Positions 1 through 8,026 of a DNA stretch of 52,196 nt are shown here, piece by piece. The stretch's first letter is position 1, and each line of letters begins with the position of its first letter. The position numbers were made by a program, and so were the translations under genes. Below the pieces are notes generated by a model. That model saw only the letters and a list, made by a program, of their open reading frames with translations. It made no database searches and was not told the origin of the DNA. Source of the DNA: an uncultured Roseburia sp. (GTDB lineage: Bacteria > Bacillota > Clostridia > Lachnospirales > Lachnospiraceae); assembly GCA_947564465.1 (NCBI GenBank), contig CANOCV010000019.1, forward strand, positions 1-52,196, read 5' to 3'.

Positions 1-124
1 CCCGGCTTTGCCGGGCCCCTCCTCATGCTATCGGGCATCAGGGCTCCTCCCGGCTTTGCCGGGCCCCTCCTCATGCTATCGGGCATCAGGGCTCCTCCCG
101 GCTCTGCCGGGCCCCTCCTCATGC
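1..124. repeat. 48-bp tandem repeat, about 2.6 copies
   Basis: Copies begin at 1, 49 and 97, an exact 48-bp period; the third is partial and has one substitution in the first stem loop (ctc for ttt). Each unit holds a GC-rich stem loop (CCCGGC-ttt-GCCGGG) and a second weak dyad (ATGC-n6-GCAT). The array runs off the left edge, so its true copy number is unknown. It begins immediately downstream of the stop of the minus-strand dGTPase gene, whose TGA lies inside the last copy, so it could act as a terminator or an mRNA-stabilising 3' structure, but no T-run follows the hairpins. There are no spacers, so it is not CRISPR. Confidence 0.85.
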
Positions 125-1339
125 CAAGTTCTCAAAATACCCGATATAGTGCAGGTCGTGTTTATCGTGTGGGAACAGCTCATGATAAAGATCCACAAAG
201 TAATCATCCGTCATGCTTGCCATATAATCCACAACCATCTGGTTCGGCTCGGTTTCCAGATATCGCTCTATGGAAAAGCGCCTGGAATAACGGTTGTTTT
301 CTTTCAAAAATGCAATGTGATGTCGGTAAATATAGGAGTTTTTCTGAAGCTGCTCCGCCTCCTTCAACAGATAGCCGTACATTTTTTCAAACATCGGCCC
401 CAAATTTTCATCGACAGACTTCCTGATTTTCTCGCTGCCGTATATATATGTATAATTCTCCTTTTTTGCTTTTACAAGCGTCTCAAAATATATATCATCC
501 ATTTTCAGATACGGCTTACCATAGCTGTTCTCTATGATATTCACGGTCAGGTTATTGATAATCTCCGCATTCGTACTGCCAATTTTCCCTCCGGTGAACG
601 TGTCTGTGGTATCCAGCATACCAAGACGAATAGCGTCCTGTCTGTCTTTCCCCAAATACGCTATGATATCACAGATACGCATCACACACGACTCCAGTGT
701 AGACGGAACCAGCTTTGAGATTTCATTTTCCTCGACATAGCACGCCTCCACACGGTCCTCGTACTCCGCAAACCCGGACAGCGGTCTCGGACGGTACTCC
801 TTTTGCTCAAGCTCACCGTTGTGGCTTAGCACACCGTCAAGCGTCTGTAAGCTGATGTTTCGCTCCGACAGCTGATCCAACACTCTCACACTATGTACAT
901 TATGGTTAAAATATCTTCCTGTTCTCCCCCGAAAAAGTTCTGAAAGCATCCGCTCCCCCGCATGACCAAACGGCGTATGTCCGATGTCATGTCCAAGCGA
1001 AACCGCTTCAATCAGATCCTCATTCAGTCCCAGAACCCTCCCGATATTCCTTGCAATCCTTGAAACAAGCTGCACATGAAACGCGCGCCTTGAAATATCA
1101 TCATTGCGGTACATGGAATAGACCTGGGTCTTGTCCCCATAGCGGTTATAGTAAGGCAAATGAAGAATCTTCTCGACATCGCGCACAAACGCCGGACGCC
1201 ATATATTGGCTTTATCGTGGTCCATTTCACGACGTACAATATCCTCATCGCAAAATGCATACGGATTTCTCCAATGATTCCTTCGATCCTCCTTAATCCG
1301 CTCCTGCAATTCGCCTGACAAATTATGATACTCTGCCAT
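119..1339 (-). CDS. dgt: dGTPase-like HD-domain dNTP triphosphohydrolase
   Basis: A 406-aa soluble protein of the dGTP triphosphohydrolase family, which hydrolyses dNTPs to the nucleoside and tripolyphosphate and thereby affects dNTP pools. The HD-domain metal ligands are visible: H88 in SRRAFHVQ, the H117-D118 pair in SLGHDIGHTPFGH, and the following H121 and H126. The family-typical tyrosine- and arginine-rich stretch (PYYNRYGDKTQVYSM) precedes them. Length fits the family. A GGAGG ribosome site lies just before the ATG. It starts 15 bp after the stop of the upstream chemoreceptor gene, so the two are probably co-transcribed, although no functional link is evident. Which dNTP is preferred cannot be told from sequence. 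Confidence 0.88.
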   Translation of the reverse strand: MAEYHNLSGELQERIKEDRRNHWRNPYAFCDEDIVRREMDHDKANIWRPAFVRDVEKILHLPYYNRYGDKTQVYSMYRNDDISRRAFHVQLVSRIARNIGRVLGLNEDLIEAVSLGHDIGHTPFGHAGERMLSELFRGRTGRYFNHNVHSVRVLDQLSERNISLQTLDGVLSHNGELEQKEYRPRPLSGFAEYEDRVEACYVEENEISKLVPSTLESCVMRICDIIAYLGKDRQDAIRLGMLDTTDTFTGGKIGSTNAEIINNLTVNIIENSYGKPYLKMDDIYFETLVKAKKENYTYIYGSEKIRKSVDENLGPMFEKMYGYLLKEAEQLQKNSYIYRHHIAFLKENNRYSRRFSIERYLETEPNQMVVDYMASMTDDYFVDLYHELFPHDKHDLHYIGYFENLA

Positions 1340-1354
1340 TTATCCTCCCACCTT

Positions 1355-2845
1355 CTACACCTTCAGCTTACCTGCAAGCGCATTCAAATCCTCTGCCCTC
1401 TTCATCAGCTGTTCTACCGTCTTCGTATTCTCCGTACATGCCGTATAGGTCGTGTTGGTATGAGCAGCCACCTCCTCGGAAATTGCGGAAATTGTCTGTA
1501 TGCTCTCCGAAATCACCTCATTGGCCTCCGCCAGCTCGCCAACTACAAGCCCAAGACCGCTGGAATGCTTTTCTATACTCTCCGCATTCACAGAAATCTG
1601 CCCAAAGCTTCTTGCCGTCTCGTTTACCGCCGCATTCTGCGCTTTCACCTGCTGTATCATATTCTCAATAATTTCGACAACTTTCGCAATCTCGGAGGAT
1701 ACATTCTGAATCAGCTCCTGAATTTTCACGGTAGCCTCCTGCGTCTGAGCGGCAAGTCCAGATATCTCCGACGCCACAACAGCAAATCCTCTGCCCGCGT
1801 CTCCGGCTCTTGCAGCCTCTATGGAAGCATTCAGCGACAGCAGACTTGTCTGCTCCGTAATATTATTGATAATCTCAATAATAGAAAACATCTGCTCCAT
1901 GTAATTTCTAAGCTGCCCCAGCTCACCGGCCACCTCAACGTTTGTCTGCTCCGTCAAAGCCACCTGCTCTACAAGCTGTCCGATATTCCTGTTTCCGGCA
2001 TCAATTGCAGTCTGCGTCTCCGTCATATTCTCCGCAATTCGGTCGGAAACCGTCTTCACATGCTCTACCTTATCTGCAATCGCCTCTGTCTGCATCAGCT
2101 GACGCTGTACCGCTTCCGCAGTATCGCTCGCGCCCTGGGTCAGCTCATCCATAGCCCCCTGTGTAGCCGTAAAGGATTCGCCAAGCTCGCCGGCGCCCTT
2201 CGCCACATACGAAATCGCCTCGGACATTTCCGAAGACACCGAAAGAACGCGCTCAAGCAGTTCCTGTGAACGATCCTTCTCCTCCTTCGCCGCGTCAATC
2301 TGTATCTGATTGAGCCGCGCAGACACTCTGGCCGTATAGCAGGAATAAATTGTAGTCAGAATCAACGCCGCAATCTGTATTTCTGCGGACGCCACTTCGA
2401 TCTCCTCGAATCCTCCCGGACTGTAAAATACAATCACATGGATAATGTTAACCACAATCACCGCCAAGCCGATCTCAATACTGTAAGCCATATCGTTGTA
2501 CACCGTAATAGCAATCAGCATCGGTACGACATAGACAAACGCCAGCTCATTATCCGTCGTAAATAAAATCATAATATACAATGCCGCATACCCAAACGGA
2601 ACCAGATGCTTTATCATCGGATGTGTCGGGCGAACTCTGTAAAAAAGAAATTCCAGAGCCACCGGAACGAAACCGATCAAAAAAACCGCGAAAAAATACG
2701 GCAATGTCTTGGCTCCTTTCAATACCTCCGCAAGATATGCCACCGAAAGAATCAAGACGGTGAGAAAATGGCAATTCATCACCGTTTTGTTCGCCTTTGC
2801 AAGGCGCGCTGCGTATACCTCATTTTGTTCCTTCTTCATTCTCAT
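1355..2845 (-). CDS. Methyl-accepting chemotaxis protein with six-helix membrane sensor
   Basis: A 496-aa chemoreceptor. Residues about 24-172 carry six hydrophobic segments (near 24-41, 50-68, 80-96, 101-117, 122-141, 156-172) with almost no extracellular domain, so the sensor is a polytopic membrane module and not a periplasmic-type ligand pocket. No HAMP domain is obvious between the last helix and the coiled coil. Residues about 200-496 form the cytoplasmic signalling hairpin, whose conserved tip reads [21 protein letters not shown] and then GRGFAVVASEI. The tip would contact CheA and CheW, which are not encoded next to it. The ATG at 2845 has GGAGGG upstream. It is the first of three chemoreceptors in the host part of this window. 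Confidence 0.93.
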   Translation of the reverse strand: MRMKKEQNEVYAARLAKANKTVMNCHFLTVLILSVAYLAEVLKGAKTLPYFFAVFLIGFVPVALEFLFYRVRPTHPMIKHLVPFGYAALYIMILFTTDNELAFVYVVPMLIAITVYNDMAYSIEIGLAVIVVNIIHVIVFYSPGGFEEIEVASAEIQIAALILTTIYSCYTARVSARLNQIQIDAAKEEKDRSQELLERVLSVSSEMSEAISYVAKGAGELGESFTATQGAMDELTQGASDTAEAVQRQLMQTEAIADKVEHVKTVSDRIAENMTETQTAIDAGNRNIGQLVEQVALTEQTNVEVAGELGQLRNYMEQMFSIIEIINNITEQTSLLSLNASIEAARAGDAGRGFAVVASEISGLAAQTQEATVKIQELIQNVSSEIAKVVEIIENMIQQVKAQNAAVNETARSFGQISVNAESIEKHSSGLGLVVGELAEANEVISESIQTISAISEEVAAHTNTTYTACTENTKTVEQLMKRAEDLNALAGKLKV

Positions 2846-2904
2846 ATAAATCCCTCCGCTTTAGTCTGATAATCTCTTACAATCTATTATACTTCATCAG
2901 ACCG

Positions 2905-3693
2905 TCACGCGTCTATCTGAAAATGTTCTTTTATTACGGAATATATTCTATTATAAAAGCGTTTCAGCCTCCCGTTAAACTCCCGGTCATTCTCTTTGAG
3001 CAGCTCCAAATATTCCAAAAGCACTCCCGACGTATTGCTGTCCGGATATGCCTGCACAAAATCACTGTATGCCTGCACCGCCGCCTCCTCAATATGCGCC
3101 TTATCGCTGTCCAAATAGCAGTTCGTCCAATCCGACTCCCCATCGTAAAATCCTGTCACCGCAGCGCCCAAAAGCTCACAGTACTTCTCATAAACATATG
3201 GATAACTAACCCCTTGCGTATACTGTCTGGCATGTTCCTCCAATTCCTCCGTTCGAAGCAAAAGCTTGGTCAGCGGAATCTTAATTTCGTTGTCCGCTAT
3301 GGCAGGCTCATTCTGCTCACGCCGCATAAGTTCTATGAACCCCTGTACTTCCTCCGAAAAATAATTCTTTTGTTCCGCCATCCTGTTATAATCCACGGCA
3401 TCCGCGTCTGCCAGATAGCCAATCAGTCCATTGAGCAGCTGATCGGCGTCCTTTACACTGCAATTCTTCACATGTTTTTCTAAAAACGCATAGATATCTT
3501 CCTTTTCACCTGTCGTCATAAGCAGCGCGTGATATTCATGCAGCAGATTCTCTGTTGATATTTCCTCCGCTTCCCGCATTAGCACAACCTCTGTCTCCGT
3601 CTCCTCCTGTATTGCCTCGTCTCTCACCTCCCCGCAGCCTTCCGCTGCAAGTACCATTATCATTCCCGCCGCAAGCGTTCTTCTTATTTTCAT
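2905..3693 (-). CDS. Putative lipoprotein of unknown function
   Basis: A 262-aa protein that I do not recognise. The N-terminus has a basic start (MKIRR), a short hydrophobic stretch and a cysteine at about residue 20 in the context LAAEGCGE, which is a weak but possible lipobox. An acidic linker rich in Glu and Thr follows, as is common after lipoprotein anchors. The rest is mostly charged and helical in appearance, with a repeated pattern around EYHALL, LLNGLIGYL and LLEYLELL. It sits in a run of minus-strand genes, 59 bp upstream of the chemoreceptor. Likely surface-attached. Function unknown. Confidence 0.7.
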   Translation of the reverse strand: MKIRRTLAAGMIMVLAAEGCGEVRDEAIQEETETEVVLMREAEEISTENLLHEYHALLMTTGEKEDIYAFLEKHVKNCSVKDADQLLNGLIGYLADADAVDYNRMAEQKNYFSEEVQGFIELMRREQNEPAIADNEIKIPLTKLLLRTEELEEHARQYTQGVSYPYVYEKYCELLGAAVTGFYDGESDWTNCYLDSDKAHIEEAAVQAYSDFVQAYPDSNTSGVLLEYLELLKENDREFNGRLKRFYNRIYSVIKEHFQIDA

Positions 3694-3769
3694 CTTCCCT
3701 TCCGATTCCGCCGGTATGCTTCACTGTTCCGGACCACATTTTAATTTAATATTTCCAGTATCTCTTCAT

Positions 3770-4660
3770 CTAATTCGAAAAATAATCCGAAAGCGCGACC
3801 GGACCGTCAAGAACCGTCCTGCAGACATGGAGCGTACCGTCCCTTTTGCTGCACACCGCCCATTTCACAAGGCAGAGCTCCCCGTCCGACAGCTCAATTG
3901 CCGTAATACAGCGCGGATGCACCATACTCCCGTCATTAAAATATCCGCCCTCTCCCGGCTTCATAAATACCGGACGATGCGTGTGCCCGCAGACAACAAT
4001 AATACCGTTTTTTTCGGCAAAGCTTCGAAACCGCCTTTCCCCGCGCTCGCAGCGCCTATAATTATATGCCGGGCGGGTAGGATCGCGGATTCCCCATCTT
4101 TCCAGCGGACGCCACAGGTAACGCACAAGAAACGCCGCAAGCGGATACAGGTAATCGTTTAGAAGATCTCCCTGGTGCCCATGCAGCAAAAACAGCTCAG
4201 GATAACACGCAGACTGTAATCTTACCGCCTCCTCCACCTTCAGCTTCGGAAACAGCTCCTCCTCCTGCCTGCTACACTCATTCCAGAAGCTTGCGTAATT
4301 TTTCCTGACAAATTTCTCTTTGCGTTTTTTATTGTCATGATTTCCCCATAACATAATCAGACGTCCGTCCCTGTAAAAGCGGCGCAGCATCCAAAATACA
4401 TGGCTGTGCGTTTCTATAATTCTCCTCTGCCTTTTATTCTCCCAAAGCTCATCCCCGTCGCCAAGCTCCACATAGGTGAACCCTCTGTCATAATAATAGT
4501 TCATTGCCGTAAAGCACACATTCTGGTTTGCCGCAAAGTTATCGTTCCATCCGCCGTATCCCCTGTGACAGTCGCTGAAAAACACATACCTTCCGTGCTC
4601 CCTAAGAGGAAGCACCCTGGCTTCCTCATAAGCTTTTTGAATCCTTGAAGAAATTTTCAT
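3770..4660 (-). CDS. Calcineurin-like metallophosphoesterase
   Basis: A 296-aa metallophosphoesterase. The five family motifs are visible in order: SDCHRG near the N-terminus (D-x-H), the ELGDGDE block, LWGNHDNKK, LLHGHQGD and VVCGHTHRP. Together they supply the two-metal phosphodiesterase centre. The closest generic resemblance is to UDP-2,3-diacylglucosamine hydrolase-like and YfcE-like proteins, but the substrate cannot be deduced and lipid A is not expected here. I chose the ATG at 4660 because the ATG at 4669 lies directly on the AAAAAGG ribosome site. Its start overlaps the end of the upstream DUF4474 gene by 35 bp, which suggests translational coupling. Confidence 0.87.
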   Translation of the reverse strand: MKISSRIQKAYEEARVLPLREHGRYVFFSDCHRGYGGWNDNFAANQNVCFTAMNYYYDRGFTYVELGDGDELWENKRQRRIIETHSHVFWMLRRFYRDGRLIMLWGNHDNKKRKEKFVRKNYASFWNECSRQEEELFPKLKVEEAVRLQSACYPELFLLHGHQGDLLNDYLYPLAAFLVRYLWRPLERWGIRDPTRPAYNYRRCERGERRFRSFAEKNGIIVVCGHTHRPVFMKPGEGGYFNDGSMVHPRCITAIELSDGELCLVKWAVCSKRDGTLHVCRTVLDGPVALSDYFSN

Positions 4661-5585
4661 GTTCCCCATCCTTTTTAAATAATTTCAAGGTCTTTCCGAT
4701 CTTCAGCGCACACGCAAACAAATGCGGCGCCTTTGTCTGCAGATAAATCAGCTTATCCGCACTCGTCTTATATTCCTTCGTATAGCTTTGATATACCATG
4801 CAAAGAAACGCAAACCATTTCAGGCGGACTCTATCTTTAAGAGGACCTCTTGTAAACGGCTGATGCGTATGCGGAATATGGAACAGAAGATGAACCGTCT
4901 CTCCCCGCACCTGATACTCCCTGCCGCTATAACCCGCATTTCGAAGCCCCTCGACAAACTTCTGACACATCAGACGGTTTAAAAAGGTCAGACTCACCGC
5001 CATCTTTATCTCGGACGGCCCCGCACTTTTTCCTACCACAAACCCGGTCAGCCACCAGTGCTTTTCATTCCTCTCAAACAGACGTTTCCCGGAAACATAC
5101 AGATCCATATGCATTCCGATATAATCCTCTTCCTCCACGCCTCTGTAAAAGCTGCCGCTCTCCTCTAACGCTTGATACAGGCCGATTTCACCTCCAAGGC
5201 TCATGCCGTACTGCCCTTTCCACAGCTCCAGCATCCACCGCCTTCCGTTATAATCAAAATAAATCGGTTCACAGTCTATAATCATGCCAAGCGGCGCCGC
5301 CGCCTCGTCATAAATTCTGCTGTACCCAAACCTCTTCTGCCATGGCGACTTCTCCGAATAAAACAAATCCTTTTGCCCGTCATAGATAAATCCCGTATCA
5401 GAGATCAATTCATTGATATAGTTCTCCTTCTCCTTTCTGGTGCTTATCTTAATCCATTCTCTTGTAACAGCCAGCCTTTTGCGCTTTCTGTAAACATGTA
5501 CTGTGCACAAAATAAGAAGCAGCAGGACCGCCGCCAGTACACATATCCCGTATATTTTTTCATTGGAAAACAAAAGATTTTCCAT
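4626..5585 (-). CDS. DUF4474-domain membrane-anchored protein
   Basis: A 319-aa protein with one N-terminal transmembrane segment (about residues 8-30, followed by RKRKR), so it is probably anchored with its main domain in the cytoplasm. Residues about 60-250 match my memory of the Firmicutes DUF4474 family: GFIYDGQKDLFYS, WQKRFGYSRIYDEAAAPLGM, then IDCEPIYFDYNGRRW and ELWKGQYGMSLGGEIGLY. The biochemical role of the family is unknown to me. An AAAGGAG ribosome site precedes the ATG. The 3' end overlaps the metallophosphoesterase gene, which points to a shared transcript and possibly a shared process. Confidence 0.82.
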   Translation of the reverse strand: MENLLFSNEKIYGICVLAAVLLLLILCTVHVYRKRKRLAVTREWIKISTRKEKENYINELISDTGFIYDGQKDLFYSEKSPWQKRFGYSRIYDEAAAPLGMIIDCEPIYFDYNGRRWMLELWKGQYGMSLGGEIGLYQALEESGSFYRGVEEEDYIGMHMDLYVSGKRLFERNEKHWWLTGFVVGKSAGPSEIKMAVSLTFLNRLMCQKFVEGLRNAGYSGREYQVRGETVHLLFHIPHTHQPFTRGPLKDRVRLKWFAFLCMVYQSYTKEYKTSADKLIYLQTKAPHLFACALKIGKTLKLFKKDGEHENFFKDSKSL

Positions 5586-5654
5586 AATTAATCTCCTTTT
5601 TGATTAATATATGAAAAATCTCAAGTATCGGTTATCATTTCCAAATAAATTATT

Positions 5655-7061
5655 CTATTGCATCAGCGCAGGAATCCAAACGACGGCATCCTCCCCGTTT
5701 ATCTCACATGCAAAGCTATACACCGGCTGATAAAATCCCTTGCTGTCCAGCTCATATCCGAGCGACACCGCTTTTACGAGAAGCGTATCAATCCTGTCCG
5801 CAGAATAGGAATAAGAAAACTTGCCCGCCGCAATCTTCTCGTACGCCTCCTGCTGTGAAATCAACGCCTCCTCCCCGCAATCTTCAAATTCCATTACCTC
5901 ATAGCCCAGATCCGAAATAAACCCGTCCTCATAGTAAGTCAAACGAATGCTTCCGTCTAAAAGCATACCGTTATCCCCCTTACACATAGGAACGGCAAAG
6001 CTATATCTTCCTTCCCCGTTCTCCTCCAGAACCGCTTCCTTTGGAACCGTAATTCCAATCTCCAAAAGCGCTTCCCTCAATTCCTTCTCTGTGGCATTTT
6101 CCTTTTCTACGGCCTGAAAATCATCATCAAAGACAGAAAAATCGGTAAGACTATAAGTCAGCCCCCGCTTGTACAGCCACAAGTTATAACGTTCATCCTC
6201 CGAATAATAAACTGTCACGTCGTCATATTCGATTGTCCTTGATTCGTCCGGCTGCGTGCCGAGCGCCGCAAGTATTTCCTGCGCACGCCTTTCCAGCTCC
6301 TGACTGTCTGCAACGGACGCCTGATAGACTTCCCCCTTTTTTTCTTCCCCCTCCAAATCACATTTTACTGTCAGCTCGGCCCTTTTCATATTGACCGTAT
6401 AATTGGGTTCGCAGACAAGATTGCCATAGGCCTGCCTTTCATAAATCAGATATCCGGCAAAATATGCCGCTAAGGTAAGCAGGGCCGGAAGCAGCCCAAG
6501 CCATGCCGTTTTCTTCCTGAAACGCAAGCGAATCCCCCTGCCAAACACAAAAAGACCATAACCGATCAACGTTCCAAGCGTATTATTGATAATATCGTCA
6601 ATTTCAAATATTCCTCTGCCCGTCGCCAGCTGTATGAACTCAATTGCAAGCGTGACAAGCAACCCCGCCCCCACTGTCCAATAAAGCTTTTTAAAGTATC
6701 TGCCCCAACACGGAAGCAGAAAGCCAAGCGGCACAAACAACAGAATATTCAAAATCAGGTTCCGCCATTCAACGCCGGAAAAGCTATGCCACGCCTCTTT
6801 GTACGAATAAAACGGATACAAACAGACTGCCCGCATCCCAATTCCCTGCCGCAAAACGGTCGCGCCAAGAAGCACCGCCAGATAACAAATGCAGACTGCA
6901 CCTAGAAAAAGCCTTTTTTTATTCAAACGCGCCGTACCCTTTAACAGCTTCCGGTAAATCAGCCCGTAACCAACCCCAAATCCAAACGCTGCTAAGAGGA
7001 CAAGACACCCTCCCAACATTAAATAACCTTTTCCCATCTCAAATATATCCGTTAAACGCAT
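5655..7061 (-). CDS. VanZ-like membrane protein with C-terminal extracytoplasmic extension
   Basis: A 468-aa protein. Residues about 1-190 are a VanZ-type domain with several transmembrane helices and the typical pattern NLILNILLFVPLGFLLP followed by IEFIQLATGRGIFEIDDIINNTLGTLIGY. After another membrane segment (about 195-215) comes a 250-residue polar region that should lie outside the cytoplasm and that I cannot assign. The usual VanZ protein ends after the membrane part, so this is a fusion or extended form. The ATG at 7061 was chosen because AAGGAG lies upstream; a GTG two codons earlier is nearer that site and equally possible. VanZ proteins are linked to glycopeptide and lipoglycopeptide tolerance, but nothing else here suggests resistance. 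Confidence 0.85.
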   Translation of the reverse strand: MRLTDIFEMGKGYLMLGGCLVLLAAFGFGVGYGLIYRKLLKGTARLNKKRLFLGAVCICYLAVLLGATVLRQGIGMRAVCLYPFYSYKEAWHSFSGVEWRNLILNILLFVPLGFLLPCWGRYFKKLYWTVGAGLLVTLAIEFIQLATGRGIFEIDDIINNTLGTLIGYGLFVFGRGIRLRFRKKTAWLGLLPALLTLAAYFAGYLIYERQAYGNLVCEPNYTVNMKRAELTVKCDLEGEEKKGEVYQASVADSQELERRAQEILAALGTQPDESRTIEYDDVTVYYSEDERYNLWLYKRGLTYSLTDFSVFDDDFQAVEKENATEKELREALLEIGITVPKEAVLEENGEGRYSFAVPMCKGDNGMLLDGSIRLTYYEDGFISDLGYEVMEFEDCGEEALISQQEAYEKIAAGKFSYSYSADRIDTLLVKAVSLGYELDSKGFYQPVYSFACEINGEDAVVWIPALMQ

Positions 7062-7075
7062 AATCACAATTCTCC

Positions 7076-8011
7076 TTACCGCAGCTTGCATTCCCTAAAC
7101 AGAGCGTCTACCGCCGCCTCATACTCCATACTATGTCCCGCTTTTTTAATTTTCTTTGCATATTTTTCCGAACTCTCAAACGCTCCCGCCAGATAAGACC
7201 AAACCTCCTTCATCTTAAAGAGCACATTCCGATCGCCAAAAAAAAGCTCTCTGTAATCGAAGTACAATCTGTCATGAAACTCCCGCAGCTGTTCTTTGCA
7301 TATTTTTCGTTCTGATTTTATTTCACCGAGAAGCCCCGGATTTCCGATTACACCTCTCCCGAACATCACACATTCCACGTCCGGATACGCTTTATGAAAA
7401 TTCCGGTATTCCTCCGCCGTAAACAAATCCCCGTTATAGCAAAGCGGATTTTTACTTTTCTCCGACGCCATCGAAAAACACTCCATACGCAGAGGATATT
7501 GATAAAAATCCTTTTGAATCCGGGGATGGACAATCAGTTCTTTGATCGGATATTTATTAAAAATATCCAAAAGCTCCTCAAAGACCACCGGACTATCCTT
7601 TCCCACTCTCGTCTTAACGGATACCTGTATCGCAACGCTCTCAAAAACCTGTTCAAAAAACTCATCAAGCTTCCCCGGTTCGTCCAAAAATCCGCTCCCC
7701 CGGCCCTTTGCCACCACCGTACCGGAAGGGCATCCCAGGTTAAGGTTCACCTCCGTATAGCCCATAGCCTGCAGATCCCGGGCGATACGAAGAAAATCCT
7801 CCGCCTGATTCGTAAGGATCTGCGGCACCGCATACATGCCCTCGTTATGCTCCGGCAGCAAATCGTTTCTCTCCCTTGCATTATAACTGCGCTTCGTATG
7901 CGGTGCAATAAACGGCAGAAAATACTTGTCAAAATGTTCAAAATATTTATGATACGCATTCCTGTAAATATATCCTGTAATTCCCTCCAACGGCGCCATG
8001 TAATACTTCAT
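7076..8011 (-). CDS. tRNA-dihydrouridine synthase family protein
   Basis: A 311-aa FMN-dependent TIM-barrel enzyme that reduces uridines in the tRNA D-loop. Family landmarks are APLEGITGYIYRN at the N-terminus, NLNLGCPSGTVVAKGRGSGF with the catalytic cysteine in NLGCPS, VKTRVG, the LIVHPRIQKDFY phosphate-binding histidine, YNGDLFT, and VMFGRGVIGNPGL. The usual catalytic-loop spacing is kept. It is shorter at the C-terminus than DusB of well-known bacteria, as in many clostridial paralogues. It starts 15 bp after the beta-propeller gene and ends close to the VanZ start, so it is probably in the same transcript. Which D-loop position is modified cannot be told. Confidence 0.92.
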   Translation of the reverse strand: MKYYMAPLEGITGYIYRNAYHKYFEHFDKYFLPFIAPHTKRSYNARERNDLLPEHNEGMYAVPQILTNQAEDFLRIARDLQAMGYTEVNLNLGCPSGTVVAKGRGSGFLDEPGKLDEFFEQVFESVAIQVSVKTRVGKDSPVVFEELLDIFNKYPIKELIVHPRIQKDFYQYPLRMECFSMASEKSKNPLCYNGDLFTAEEYRNFHKAYPDVECVMFGRGVIGNPGLLGEIKSERKICKEQLREFHDRLYFDYRELFFGDRNVLFKMKEVWSYLAGAFESSEKYAKKIKKAGHSMEYEAAVDALFRECKLR

Positions 8012-8026
8012 TCTGTCTCCTTTTTC

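Noticed and set aside
1..124. Possible CRISPR array
   Set aside because: The 48-bp units are directly adjacent with no variable spacers, and no cas gene is near.
8..718. Long plus-strand open frames beginning in the 48-bp repeats, with a repeated GPSSCYRASGLLPAL peptide
   Set aside because: They run antisense to the well-supported dGTPase gene, have no ribosome site and no recognisable domain; the peptide repeat merely reflects the DNA repeat.
5655..7061. VanZ-domain gene as evidence of a vancomycin resistance cluster
   Set aside because: No vanA/B ligase, vanH, vanX or VanRS genes are present; VanZ-like genes are common in Firmicutes without resistance.
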